Of a DNA stretch of 15,616 nucleotides, positions 8,135-14,378 are shown piece by piece (the stretch's first letter is position 1; every line of letters begins with the position of its first letter). The stretch covers positions 1 through 15,616 of the forward strand of contig JBGRQB010000096.1 in assembly GCA_041725875.1 (NCBI GenBank), read 5' to 3'. The notes beneath the pieces were generated by a model that was not told where the DNA came from, made no database searches, and was given only the letters and a program-made list of their open reading frames with translations. The stretch comes from JBGRQB01 sp041725875. Lineage in GTDB: Bacteria > Bacteroidota > Ignavibacteria > Ignavibacteriales > Melioribacteraceae. Position numbers and translations under genes: made by a program.

Positions 8135-8602
8135 TCAGGTAAATATAATTTGCGCTCCGGCAGATTTTTCGTAGAATTCGCCAACAGTTATAATGCCCTC
8201 AATCTGATCACAAAAATCATCTTTGTTTAACTTAAACATATCAACCGTGGCTTTGCAGGCAAACAACTTCCCCCCTGCATCATATATCATTTCAATAAAT
8301 TCACTTACGGGCGGGATATCAAGTTTTTCCATTTCCTGTTTCATTTTGGAGGTTGCAAGTGATGATACTCCCGGAATTGCCCCGATTAAAGAAGGAATAT
8401 GCAATGCCGGGTTTCCGACTGTTGCAACCTTTAGTTTATCCATTTTTTCTTTTGTAATTGCTTCCAGTCCGAAAAAAGTAAAAAACAAATTAGCTTCAAT
8501 TCCTTCCATTCTTGCGCCATTTGCCATTATCAGACCAGGATAAACGGCATCGAGTGAGCCTTTGGAAATTATGATTGAAACTTTTTCAATTGGTTGTGAC
8601 AT
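8135..8602 (-). CDS. DsrE2-like (DsrE/DsrF/DrsH) sulfur-transfer protein
   Basis: This is a small alpha/beta protein, 155 residues from the preferred start. It shows the DsrE_2 pattern: an N-terminal VSIIISKGSLDAVYPGLIMANGA strand-helix, FFTFFGLEAI, a variable middle with many Met and Pro residues, then GGKLFACKATVDMFKLNKDDF with the conserved Cys116, and the closing ITVGEFYEKSAGAQIIFT. Family members carry persulfide sulfur on that cysteine and exchange it with TusA or DsrC/TusE-type carriers. An upstream in-frame ATG at 8620 would overlap the TusE gene, but the ATG at 8602 has AAGGA seven bases ahead and fits the family N-terminus, so it is preferred. The gene starts ten bases after the TusE stop, so the two are surely one transcript. 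A second cysteine (131) is not a usual family residue, as far as I recall. Confidence 0.92.
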   Translation of the reverse strand: MSQPIEKVSIIISKGSLDAVYPGLIMANGARMEGIEANLFFTFFGLEAITKEKMDKLKVATVGNPALHIPSLIGAIPGVSSLATSKMKQEMEKLDIPPVSEFIEMIYDAGGKLFACKATVDMFKLNKDDFCDQIEGIITVGEFYEKSAGAQIIFT

Positions 8603-8612
8603 TTTATTATCC

Positions 8613-8930
8613 TTAAACACAGCTTCTTGGTTTTGGCAACCCTGAAATCCGGGCAGCTTTTTTCATTGGTTTTTTAGGAAAAAGAGTATAAAACTCTTTA
8701 GTGTTTACACCACTTTCTTTATTAATTCTTCTGATACTGGGTGCTTCTCCCTTTTCTGCAAAAACTTTTTGCATATAGTTTATCACCAGCCAGTGTTTAT
8801 TGTTTAGTTCTTCAATTCCTTCTATTTTTGCAATTTCAGAAGCAACTGTTTCATTCCAATCGGCTCTGTTTTTTATATGACCATCATTATCAACTTCAAT
8901 ATATTTTCCGCAAATTTCTATGGTAATCAT
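8613..8930 (-). CDS. tusE: TusE/DsrC-family sulfur-relay carrier
   Basis: This 105-residue protein matches the TusE/DsrC/DsvC family: IEICGKYIEVDNDGHIKNRADWNE at the N-terminus, HWLVINYMQKVF, RRINKE and the flexible C-terminal arm ending GLPKPRSCV. The penultimate Cys (CysA), the sulfur-carrying residue, is present. The second cysteine eleven residues earlier, which true DsrC of dissimilatory sulfite reductase uses to form a trisulfide, is Ala here, as Thr replaces it in E. coli TusE. It is therefore a sulfur carrier and not a DsrC substrate of sulfate reduction. An ATG at 8957 is in frame, but the ATG at 8930 has GGGGAG eight bases upstream and aligns with the family start. It follows the MerR gene after 83 bases and precedes the DsrE2-like gene by ten. 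TusBCD, its usual partner, is not in the window. Confidence 0.93.
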   Translation of the reverse strand: MITIEICGKYIEVDNDGHIKNRADWNETVASEIAKIEGIEELNNKHWLVINYMQKVFAEKGEAPSIRRINKESGVNTKEFYTLFPKKPMKKAARISGLPKPRSCV

Positions 8931-9013
8931 AGATGTTTCTCCCCAGTACAGCTTCATTTCGTATTATTGAATTTCTGAATTATTATCGTTTATCCTGAAA
9001 CTCAATTAATAAG

Positions 9014-9430
9014 TTATTCTAACAATTCTTTTAATTTATTTTTAACTGACTCTCCTGAACAAAAATCTCTGTAAACTGTACAGTTAACACAATCGTTTCC
9101 ATTTTTGCAGTCTGTCTGCCAGCAAGGTTTTGAAGAACTATGAAAAGCTTCGCATTTTTTTCTTCGGTTCTCCGGACAATCAGTTATTTTCCAGCAAGGT
9201 ATTAATGATAACAATCTTCTTATTCCTTCAATATTCATCTTATCATCATTAATTGCTTTTCTTATACATAAAATTCTTTCAACATCTTTTTCAGAATATC
9301 TGCGCTGCTTGCTCTCTTTCTGAAAAGGGATTATCAGACCTTCCTTTTCATACATCCGAAGTGTATGAACCGAAATTCCGGCAAGTTCTGCTGTTTTACC
9401 TATTTTATGTATATATTCCTGTTGCACCAT
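9014..9430 (-). CDS. MerR-family regulator with a C-terminal eight-cysteine domain
   Basis: Residues 6-75 form a MerR DNA-binding domain: IGKTAELAGISVHTLRMYEK, then the wing with QRRYSEKDVERILCIRKA and a helix including MNIEGIRRLL. In place of the usual dimer coiled coil with a small effector site, residues 78-124 form a compact cysteine domain, PCWKITDC...KKCEAF...KPCWQTDC...DCVNCTVYRDFC, with cysteines 79, 85, 93, 103, 108, 114, 117 and 124. The paired CW-x4-C layout resembles the 'two-CW' cysteine module seen in some bacterial signalling proteins. It could hold an Fe-S cluster or metal, or react with persulfide. As first gene before tusE and the dsrE2-like gene, it probably controls them and itself in response to sulfur, redox or metal status. 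The ATG at 9430 is preferred; a GTG one codon later is possible. Confidence 0.9.
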   Translation of the reverse strand: MVQQEYIHKIGKTAELAGISVHTLRMYEKEGLIIPFQKESKQRRYSEKDVERILCIRKAINDDKMNIEGIRRLLSLIPCWKITDCPENRRKKCEAFHSSSKPCWQTDCKNGNDCVNCTVYRDFCSGESVKNKLKELLE

Positions 9431-9439
9431 TTTAAAACC

Positions 9440-9457
9440 TGATATTATTCACTATCA
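9440..9457. promoter_or_regulatory. Candidate MerR operator dyad
   Basis: TGATA-N8-TATCA forms an 18-bp perfect-arm dyad ten bases before the MerR start. It is nested in a wider imperfect repeat (AACCTGATA at 9436-9444 with TATCGGGTT at 9463-9471). Operators of MerR proteins are dyads of about this length, but clear -35 and -10 boxes with 19-bp spacing were not identified, so this is a candidate only. Confidence 0.3.
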
Positions 9458-9508
9458 ACTTTTATCGGGTTCAATAATATTAACTTTACAGGAAATTAAC
9501 AAGTAATT

Positions 9509-10105
9509 TTACTTAAATAGAACAATTGTTACATCGTCTTGAAGGTAGTTGTCAAACGTTTTGCAGTTTTGTGTAAGAGAGAGGGAGTATTCAATCAATT
9601 TATTTTTATCGTGCGCTTTTAACAGCGGATGTTCACCGAACAATTTCTGATCCAGGAAATTAAATGCCGCAGCTTCTGAAGCAAGATCGAACATTTTTTT
9701 AATCATGTTTTTATAATATTGTTTATCAAAAACCGAATAAGATAAAACTCCGCTGGCAGCTACAATATCATAACCGGGAAATGTAAGTTTTGAAAAATCA
9801 CCTTTTATAAAATTGTAGTTTGAATTCTCTTTGAACTTCTCAGGAACTTCATCTATAAATCCTGAAACCATCTCAATTCCTGTGTATTTGAAGTTTTTAT
9901 ATTTTTCTTCTAAAAAGAAAAGAAAATCGCCGTAACCGCATCCCGGTTCCAAAACAGATTTATTTGAATAATCTGTTATGTCGCGTAAAATTTCATAACG
10001 TGCCGATTGCGATTCTTCACTGCGCCAGCCAAGCGAATGGAGTTTGCCTCCCCCTTTTCTTTTCTTATGATAATTTACAATTTTATATCTGTCGTATATA
10101 TTCAT
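9509..10105 (-). CDS. Class I SAM-dependent methyltransferase, substrate unknown
   Basis: This 198-residue protein has a Rossmann-type methyltransferase core: motif I VLEPGCGYGDFLFFL (51-65), the acidic residue Glu78 in YTGIEMV, GDF at 102-104 and YDIVAASGVLSYSVF after strand four. A basic N-terminus (YKIVNYHKKRKGGGKLHSLGWRSEESQ) suggests binding to an acidic partner or nucleic acid, which is inference. The substrate cannot be read from the sequence. A TTG one codon upstream is open, but the ATG at 10105 is preferred because it overlaps the stop of the upstream coiled-coil gene as TGATG, the classic arrangement for translational coupling. The two products are therefore probably made together and may act together. 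Confidence 0.88.
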   Translation of the reverse strand: MNIYDRYKIVNYHKKRKGGGKLHSLGWRSEESQSARYEILRDITDYSNKSVLEPGCGYGDFLFFLEEKYKNFKYTGIEMVSGFIDEVPEKFKENSNYNFIKGDFSKLTFPGYDIVAASGVLSYSVFDKQYYKNMIKKMFDLASEAAAFNFLDQKLFGEHPLLKAHDKNKLIEYSLSLTQNCKTFDNYLQDDVTIVLFK

Positions 10106-10485
10106 CAAATCTTATTTGCGTTAAGAATATCTTCTGCCTGCTTTATCAGCTTGTTTGTGCTTTCAATCTGCTCATCCAGATTTGATACCATTGCATCGGC
10201 TTTTGCAGAAAGGTTTTCAGAAGTACTGATTAATTGTTTTGCCATTCCCTGAAGCTGGGTAATTACTTCACCCGGAATAACATGCCCTGCTAAAGAAATT
10301 TTCTTGTAGTGATTAATCAGCTTTATAACATCTACGGTTGCAAGATGAAGTTTTTTAACCATCGCTACCATTTGTTTTTTGTTCTGAGGAGCGTCATTAT
10401 TTTCAAACTCTTCAAAAGAAAAATCAAAGTTAAAGCTGTCAGGTGTTTCCGTAATATTTTCAGAAGATTGTTTTTTAGAATTCAT
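10105..10485 (-). CDS. Small coiled-coil protein of unknown function
   Basis: This 126-residue protein has a low-complexity acidic N-terminus (1-33, with FNFDFSFEEFENND) followed by an almost continuous amphipathic helical region (36-126). That region includes a segment with conserved-looking HLATVDVIKLINHYKKI and a C-terminal heptad-like coiled coil, LISTSENLSAKADAMVSNLD through IKQAEDILNAN. There is no signal peptide, membrane segment or catalytic motif, and I do not recognise a family. Its stop overlaps the start of the methyltransferase gene by one base, so it may be a partner or adaptor of that enzyme. Confidence 0.75.
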   Translation of the reverse strand: MNSKKQSSENITETPDSFNFDFSFEEFENNDAPQNKKQMVAMVKKLHLATVDVIKLINHYKKISLAGHVIPGEVITQLQGMAKQLISTSENLSAKADAMVSNLDEQIESTNKLIKQAEDILNANKI

Positions 10486-10557
10486 CTGCTTTCCTCTTAA
10501 TTATAATCTTTAACATTAACTTAAAACAGACTTAACATCCCCTTAACTTTGATAATG

Positions 10558-10565
10558 TATATTTG
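10558..10565 (+). promoter_or_regulatory. Possible TAnnTTTG -7 box for the 63-residue gene
   Basis: TATATTTG matches the TAnnTTTG consensus and lies 22 bases before the ATG at 10588, giving a very short leader containing AGAGG as ribosome site. No TTTG element at the expected upstream distance was found; TTAACA at 10532-10537 is 20 bases upstream. Confidence 0.4.
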
Positions 10566-10587
10566 AACATCACAAAAGAGGCTTATT

Positions 10588-10779
10588 ATGAATTTTGAAA
10601 TTGGTACAAAAGCAATATACAATTTTCCGGAAAGTGGTAAAACCACTGCCGGAGAAATTATTTTTGTTGGTGAAACAACCATTCATCTAAAAAGCTTTGA
10701 GGGATTTATTATAAAAATCCGCTGGAGCAATTTTGAAAATCTGGAAGTGGTTGATAATTCCGAAATTATGGTTGCCTGA
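10588..10779 (+). CDS. 63-residue protein, probable small beta-fold, unknown function
   Basis: A short open frame preceded by AGAGG eight bases before the ATG and by a TAnnTTTG promoter box. The product (MNFEIGTKAIYNFPESGKTT, then AGEIIFVGETTIHLKSFEGF) has alternating hydrophobic and polar residues and glycine turns, which suggests a five-strand small beta-barrel of SH3 or KOW type. This is an inference from pattern only. Codon use matches the neighbours. It is divergent from the coiled-coil/methyltransferase pair and its stop directly abuts the stop of the convergent manA gene, with no bases between them. No family is recognised. Confidence 0.7.
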   Translation: MNFEIGTKAIYNFPESGKTTAGEIIFVGETTIHLKSFEGFIIKIRWSNFENLEVVDNSEIMVA

Positions 10780-11976
10780 TTATTTCGGGATTACAACCTG
10801 AACGACTTTTGCTTCCGGTTTAAGAGTAAGTGAAAACTTGTTAAGTGCCGCCGGAATTAAAACTGTTTCACCTTTTACAAAAGTATAATCAGAGTTATCG
10901 GTAGAAATCTTTAATTCACCTTCGGTGACCAGATAGATAATTACCGTTTCGGAATTAATAGTTTTTTCCGTTTCATTTTTGACTGAAATTACAGACAGCT
11001 CAAATTCTTTAGCTGATGTTGAATATTCTGTAACGTCATCATTTATGTTTCCAAGTATTTCAGGTTTCTCCGTGGAGTAATCTAAAATTTCGGAAAGTGT
11101 ATTTACATCTTTAAACTTTGGTGTTAAGCCTGCACGAACAACATTGTCAGAGTTTGCCATGCATTCAATGATATTTCCTTTAAGGTATGCGTGCGGAACA
11201 CCTGCGTCTGTAAAAATTCCTTCACCCGATTTTAACTTTACATAATTAAAAATAAGAATTGAAAATAATCCTACATCAATACCATATTCACCAAATTCAT
11301 TCAGGAATTGTTTTTCAAAATCTTCAGGAGAGTTTTTATTTTCAATTTTCTCTTTTATTAAAAGCAAAACAGGTTTTATCTCTTCTTCGTTACAATTAAT
11401 TATTTTGCCATATATTTCTTTCAGACTCTCCTGCGAACCTGTTTCGTTAAATTTATTAAATAACTCTTTTCCTGTAAGTACTTCAATTTCGGGAAAGTCA
11501 ATAAATATTTTTTTGATCTCTTCAACAGGTTTAAATCCCACAATTGCATTCAGATAATCTATTGCAATTGCAATTTCCGGCTTGTGATTATCATCAGGAT
11601 AATTAACCGGATCTTTTTTGTGAAGTTCTTCTGCCTGTTTTTTATTTGGATGCGTTTGAATTGACAAAGCTTTTCTTGCTGATAAAACTTTTAACAAAAA
11701 TGGAAGCTTTCCGTCAAATTTATCTGCAACTGACTTTCCTAAAATTTCTACAGGAAACTGTTCAATAAATTTTTCCAGTGAAACATTTTCATCATTGTAA
11801 CTTAACATTGAAGGAGCTTTTGGATGTGCACCAATCCACAGTTCGGCATAAGTCTTATCAGCTTCAGGAGCTAATCCTAAAAACTTTGGAATAAATGCTT
11901 CACTGTCTCTGGTTCCCCATTCATAATTTTGAATTGTATTATTTAGTTTATATGGCTTTGCTGTAAAATTACTCAT
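10780..11976 (-). CDS. manA: Mannose-6-phosphate isomerase, class I
   Basis: This 398-residue cytoplasmic enzyme interconverts mannose 6-phosphate and fructose 6-phosphate, linking glycolysis to GDP-mannose synthesis or mannose use. The type I signature is complete: NYEWGT near the N-terminus, AELWIGAHPKAPS, LPFLLKVLSARKALSIQTHPNK with zinc ligands Gln107 and His109, NHKPE with Glu134, DAGVPHAYL with His262, and the catalytic Arg281 in DNVVRAGLTPKF. The C-terminal cupin half is present, so the length is normal. Its ATG directly follows the stop of the ROK regulator gene, and AGGAAGG at the end of that gene serves as its ribosome site, so the two are co-transcribed and likely coupled. The isomerase is therefore probably under the control of that ROK protein. 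Confidence 0.96.
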   Translation of the reverse strand: MSNFTAKPYKLNNTIQNYEWGTRDSEAFIPKFLGLAPEADKTYAELWIGAHPKAPSMLSYNDENVSLEKFIEQFPVEILGKSVADKFDGKLPFLLKVLSARKALSIQTHPNKKQAEELHKKDPVNYPDDNHKPEIAIAIDYLNAIVGFKPVEEIKKIFIDFPEIEVLTGKELFNKFNETGSQESLKEIYGKIINCNEEEIKPVLLLIKEKIENKNSPEDFEKQFLNEFGEYGIDVGLFSILIFNYVKLKSGEGIFTDAGVPHAYLKGNIIECMANSDNVVRAGLTPKFKDVNTLSEILDYSTEKPEILGNINDDVTEYSTSAKEFELSVISVKNETEKTINSETVIIYLVTEGELKISTDNSDYTFVKGETVLIPAALNKFSLTLKPEAKVVQVVIPK

Positions 11977-13164
11977 TTAACCTTCCTGAAGTTTATTGTT
12001 TTCCAAATTTGGAACTTTAAAGTATTCGTTTAGAATAATTGCTGCAGCTCCTATTGCCACTGCTTTATCTCCAAACTTGCTTGTTATTATTTTTATTGAA
12101 CTGCAGCTTATGTTATGGATTTCCATATCAAGCACCTTGTGAATTGCATCTTTAAGAATTTCACCTACTTCCGTTAAATCCCCTACAAGTACAAGTGTAT
12201 CCGGGTTGACAAGCGCAACAGGTCTTGCAAGTCCCTTACCAATAAAATATCCTAATCTTTCAAAAAACTTTACTGCAGCAATATCATTTTCTTTTGCGGC
12301 TTCTGTTAAAAGTCTGATTGTAATCTTGTTTCGTTCACAAACATTCTTTTCAATATATTCACTTTTCTTTATAACGCTTTTAATGCTGTTAAGAATTTCA
12401 GAAAAGTAAGGGAGTGAAAAATTTATTTCCCCCGCAGCTCCTGCGGCTCCAAGATGAAGTTCCTCATTAATTAAAACACCAATTCCCATACCATTATTTG
12501 TTTCAGTGCTTTTTATCAAAGCGGAAATTAAATGTTTACTTTCTTTGGCACTTCCTGCAATCTTTTCACCTATGGCTGTTGTATTTGCATCGTTTCTTAC
12601 AAGAACCGGTAAATCAAAATATTCTTCAAGTTCTTTGGAGACTTCAATATTGGTTTGCGAAAGAGCTTCCGACATCAAAATTACTTCCCCTTTGCAATCA
12701 ACTATGCCTGGCACTGCAATTCCGATTCCCAAAAATTTTCCAATTGGTATTTCTGATTTTGTAATTACAGTTTCAATTTTTTCCCGCAATAAACTGCAAA
12801 TCTTTTTGCTCTCTCCGTAAACATCCAGTTCCCAGTTTTCCTGCAGAACAATCCCGTTTGTAAAATCAAGAATAACAGCAGATATTCTGTTCAGATCTAC
12901 TTCCACTCCAACAGAATAAGCAGCCGTGCTTTTAAGGCTCCACAGGTAAGGCTTTTTACCGCCCTTATCTGTTGACTGACCTTTTCCAAGATTGTTTACA
13001 AAATCTTTTTCCGTAAAGTCTTTAAGGATATTAAATATTGTTGACGGACGCATACCAGTAATTCTGACAAGATCAGAGCTTGAAATAACTTCGTGCCTTC
13101 TAATCAGATTAAGTACAAGTCGTTCATTCAGGTTTTTTACAAATTTATAATCACCGGTCTGCAT
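11977..13164 (-). CDS. ROK-family transcriptional repressor lacking the zinc motif
   Basis: This 395-residue protein has an N-terminal winged helix-turn-helix (about 12-62: NLNERLVLNLIRRHEVISSSDLVRITGMRPSTIFNILKDF), as in NagC/XylR-type ROK regulators, followed by a sugar-kinase-like ROK fold. The fold includes GIGIAVPGIVD (146-156), LVRNDANTTAIGE (188-200) and MGIGVLINEELHLGAAGAAGEIN (226-248). The usual ROK continuation, ExGH and the cysteine zinc knuckle CxCGxxGCxE, is absent: EINFSLPYF follows directly, so the zinc site is lost. It most likely binds a sugar or sugar phosphate and represses transcription. The gene immediately precedes manA with no intervening bases, so mannose or fructose 6-phosphate-related ligands are a reasonable guess, but this is inference. 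Confidence 0.92.
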   Translation of the reverse strand: MQTGDYKFVKNLNERLVLNLIRRHEVISSSDLVRITGMRPSTIFNILKDFTEKDFVNNLGKGQSTDKGGKKPYLWSLKSTAAYSVGVEVDLNRISAVILDFTNGIVLQENWELDVYGESKKICSLLREKIETVITKSEIPIGKFLGIGIAVPGIVDCKGEVILMSEALSQTNIEVSKELEEYFDLPVLVRNDANTTAIGEKIAGSAKESKHLISALIKSTETNNGMGIGVLINEELHLGAAGAAGEINFSLPYFSEILNSIKSVIKKSEYIEKNVCERNKITIRLLTEAAKENDIAAVKFFERLGYFIGKGLARPVALVNPDTLVLVGDLTEVGEILKDAIHKVLDMEIHNISCSSIKIITSKFGDKAVAIGAAAIILNEYFKVPNLENNKLQEG

Positions 13165-13191
13165 AATTCACAAGGATATTTTTCACTGTCA

Positions 13192-13199
13192 CAAACTTA
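13192..13199 (-). promoter_or_regulatory. Possible TAnnTTTG -7 box for the ROK-manA operon
   Basis: On the minus strand TAAGTTTG fits TAnnTTTG and would start transcription about 20 bases before the ROK ATG. A TTTG element lies 14 bases upstream (minus strand 13217-13214), shorter than the usual spacing. The 214-bp gap (13165-13378) shared with the AraC gene otherwise holds only A+T-rich sequence. Confidence 0.35.
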
Positions 13200-13378
13200 A
13201 AAAATAGTTTTATCAAAAACAGCGTTATACAAATCAAATTTGCTTTAATTTTGAAAAAATCAGAACTATAACTCCGTTTATAGAATATAAATTTTAAAAT
13301 TAGTTAAATATCTTGTTGCTTTTTGTTTTTTACTTTTCGAATTTGCCGCCGTTAAAGAATTACCTCGAGGAATGACTA

Positions 13379-14185
13379 ATGACAAAAAATAATTCAGTTC
13401 TGTGTGTTACAACAGATTATAAAAAACGTATTTGTCTGGCAATGAATTATATCAGCAAAAATATAGAACGCGATTTGCCTCTGGAAGAGATTGCAAAATC
13501 AGCTTCATTTTCTATGTTTCATTTTCACAGAATATTTAAAGCCGTTGTAGGTGAAACCGTTGCAGGGTTTACCCGCAGACTCCGACTCGAGTTGGCGGCA
13601 AACCGTCTGACCTCAACACACTTTAAAGATATAACCACAACAGCAATTGAATCAGGGTTTTCAAGTTCACAAAATTTTGCCCGTGCTTTTCGGCAGCATT
13701 TTGGAGTAACTCCCTCAGAATATAGAAATAGCAAGATTGGAAACAATCTGCGCAAAAACGGAAACTCATTATGTTTTACATCTGAGTATACTTCTGACTC
13801 ACTAAATATCAATTCTTTAACAGAGCAAAGGAGAAAGAGAATGAAGTTTGAAATCAGAGAATTACCGGAACATAATGTGGTTTATTTTAGAAAGATCGGA
13901 GCTTATATGCAGACTTGCCCACAAGCTTTTGGAGAACTTGTACAATGGGCAGAGCCAAGAAATTTAATTGGACCAAAAAAAGTTTTAGGAATCTATTGGG
14001 ATAACCCAGAGGTTACTCCTCAGGAAAAATGTCGTTTTGATGCCTGTGTTATTGTTCCGGAAGAAATAGTTGTCGACTCACAAATTGATACCTTCACGGC
14101 TCCCGGACCTTTGACGATGGTTTTCACGGAGCGGGTGATGGAACGAACGATGGAGGATGAATTGTGCTGGTTCTGGGTAGTTTGA
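13379..14185 (+). CDS. AraC-family regulator with GyrI-like effector domain, truncated
   Basis: Residues 14-118 are a two-motif AraC DNA-binding domain, with LPLEEIAKSASFSMFHFHRIF and the second helix pair ending ESGFSSSQNFARAFRQHFGVTPSEYR. A linker leads to a GyrI-like small-molecule-binding domain starting near 155 (MKFEIRELPEHNVVYFRKIG). That domain matches the family only as far as DTFTAPG (residues 237-243, base 14107). The expected second half, about 70-80 residues, is missing and is replaced by 25 unrelated residues rich in Glu, Met and Trp before a stop. The break coincides with a rise in G+C content. GAGG eight bases before the ATG supports the start. The regulator probably controls export or resistance to a small molecule in its intact form. 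It is either a disrupted gene or a real gene cut by a misassembly. Confidence 0.8.
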   Translation: MTKNNSVLCVTTDYKKRICLAMNYISKNIERDLPLEEIAKSASFSMFHFHRIFKAVVGETVAGFTRRLRLELAANRLTSTHFKDITTTAIESGFSSSQNFARAFRQHFGVTPSEYRNSKIGNNLRKNGNSLCFTSEYTSDSLNINSLTEQRRKRMKFEIRELPEHNVVYFRKIGAYMQTCPQAFGELVQWAEPRNLIGPKKVLGIYWDNPEVTPQEKCRFDACVIVPEEIVVDSQIDTFTAPGPLTMVFTERVMERTMEDELCWFWVV

Positions 14186-14378
14186 GTTCTCATGGTGGGC
14201 CTCCTGGTATATAACGTCTCATGGTGAGATCTGTTTTAAATGAATGGGCAAAAAGAATGAAATCAATTCAGTTTTTTACCTTCGTTAAAAACATAATAAG
14301 CCTTGTGTAAACTTTGTAAAGCGAATTTTTCTTATACGTACATAATATTTTTGGCTTGCCAAAAATTGGAGCGAAAAT
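14108..14378. other. Junction zone of unassigned sequence
   Basis: This stretch lies between the last recognisable AraC/GyrI codons and the methyltransferase ATG. It first has higher G+C and contains TCTCATGGTG twice (14188-14197 and 14217-14226), the second copy forming TCTCA-TGG-TGAGA. It then turns A+T-rich as a likely promoter region of the methyltransferase gene. Apart from the first 25 codons that extend the broken AraC frame, no gene is seen; a short in-frame stretch GLLVYNVSW is too little to name a transposase. Confidence 0.45.
14347..14366. promoter_or_regulatory. 20-bp palindrome before the MnmM-like gene
   Basis: ATTTTTGGC and GCCAAAAAT are perfect 9-base arms around TT, ending two bases before the GGAG ribosome site (14368-14371) and 12 bases before the ATG. 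As DNA it is a good two-fold operator; as RNA it could fold as a hairpin with a CUUG loop beside the ribosome site. Which of these applies cannot be decided from the sequence. Confidence 0.45.

Noticed and set aside
8931..9013. Direct repeat AATTCAGA/AATTCAAT before the tusE start, considered as an operator
   Set aside because: Six matching A+T-rich bases in tandem are expected by chance in this composition and do not form a dyad suited to MerR.
9501..9514. AAGTAA-TT-TTACTT palindrome at the methyltransferase stop
   Set aside because: It is A+T-rich, has no G+C core and no following T run on the transcript strand, so it is not a convincing terminator.
14108..14230. Possible transposase remnant (in-frame GLLVYNVSW, resembling ends of some DDE transposases)
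   Set aside because: The similarity is nine residues, stops interrupt the frame, and no terminal inverted repeats or target duplications are visible.
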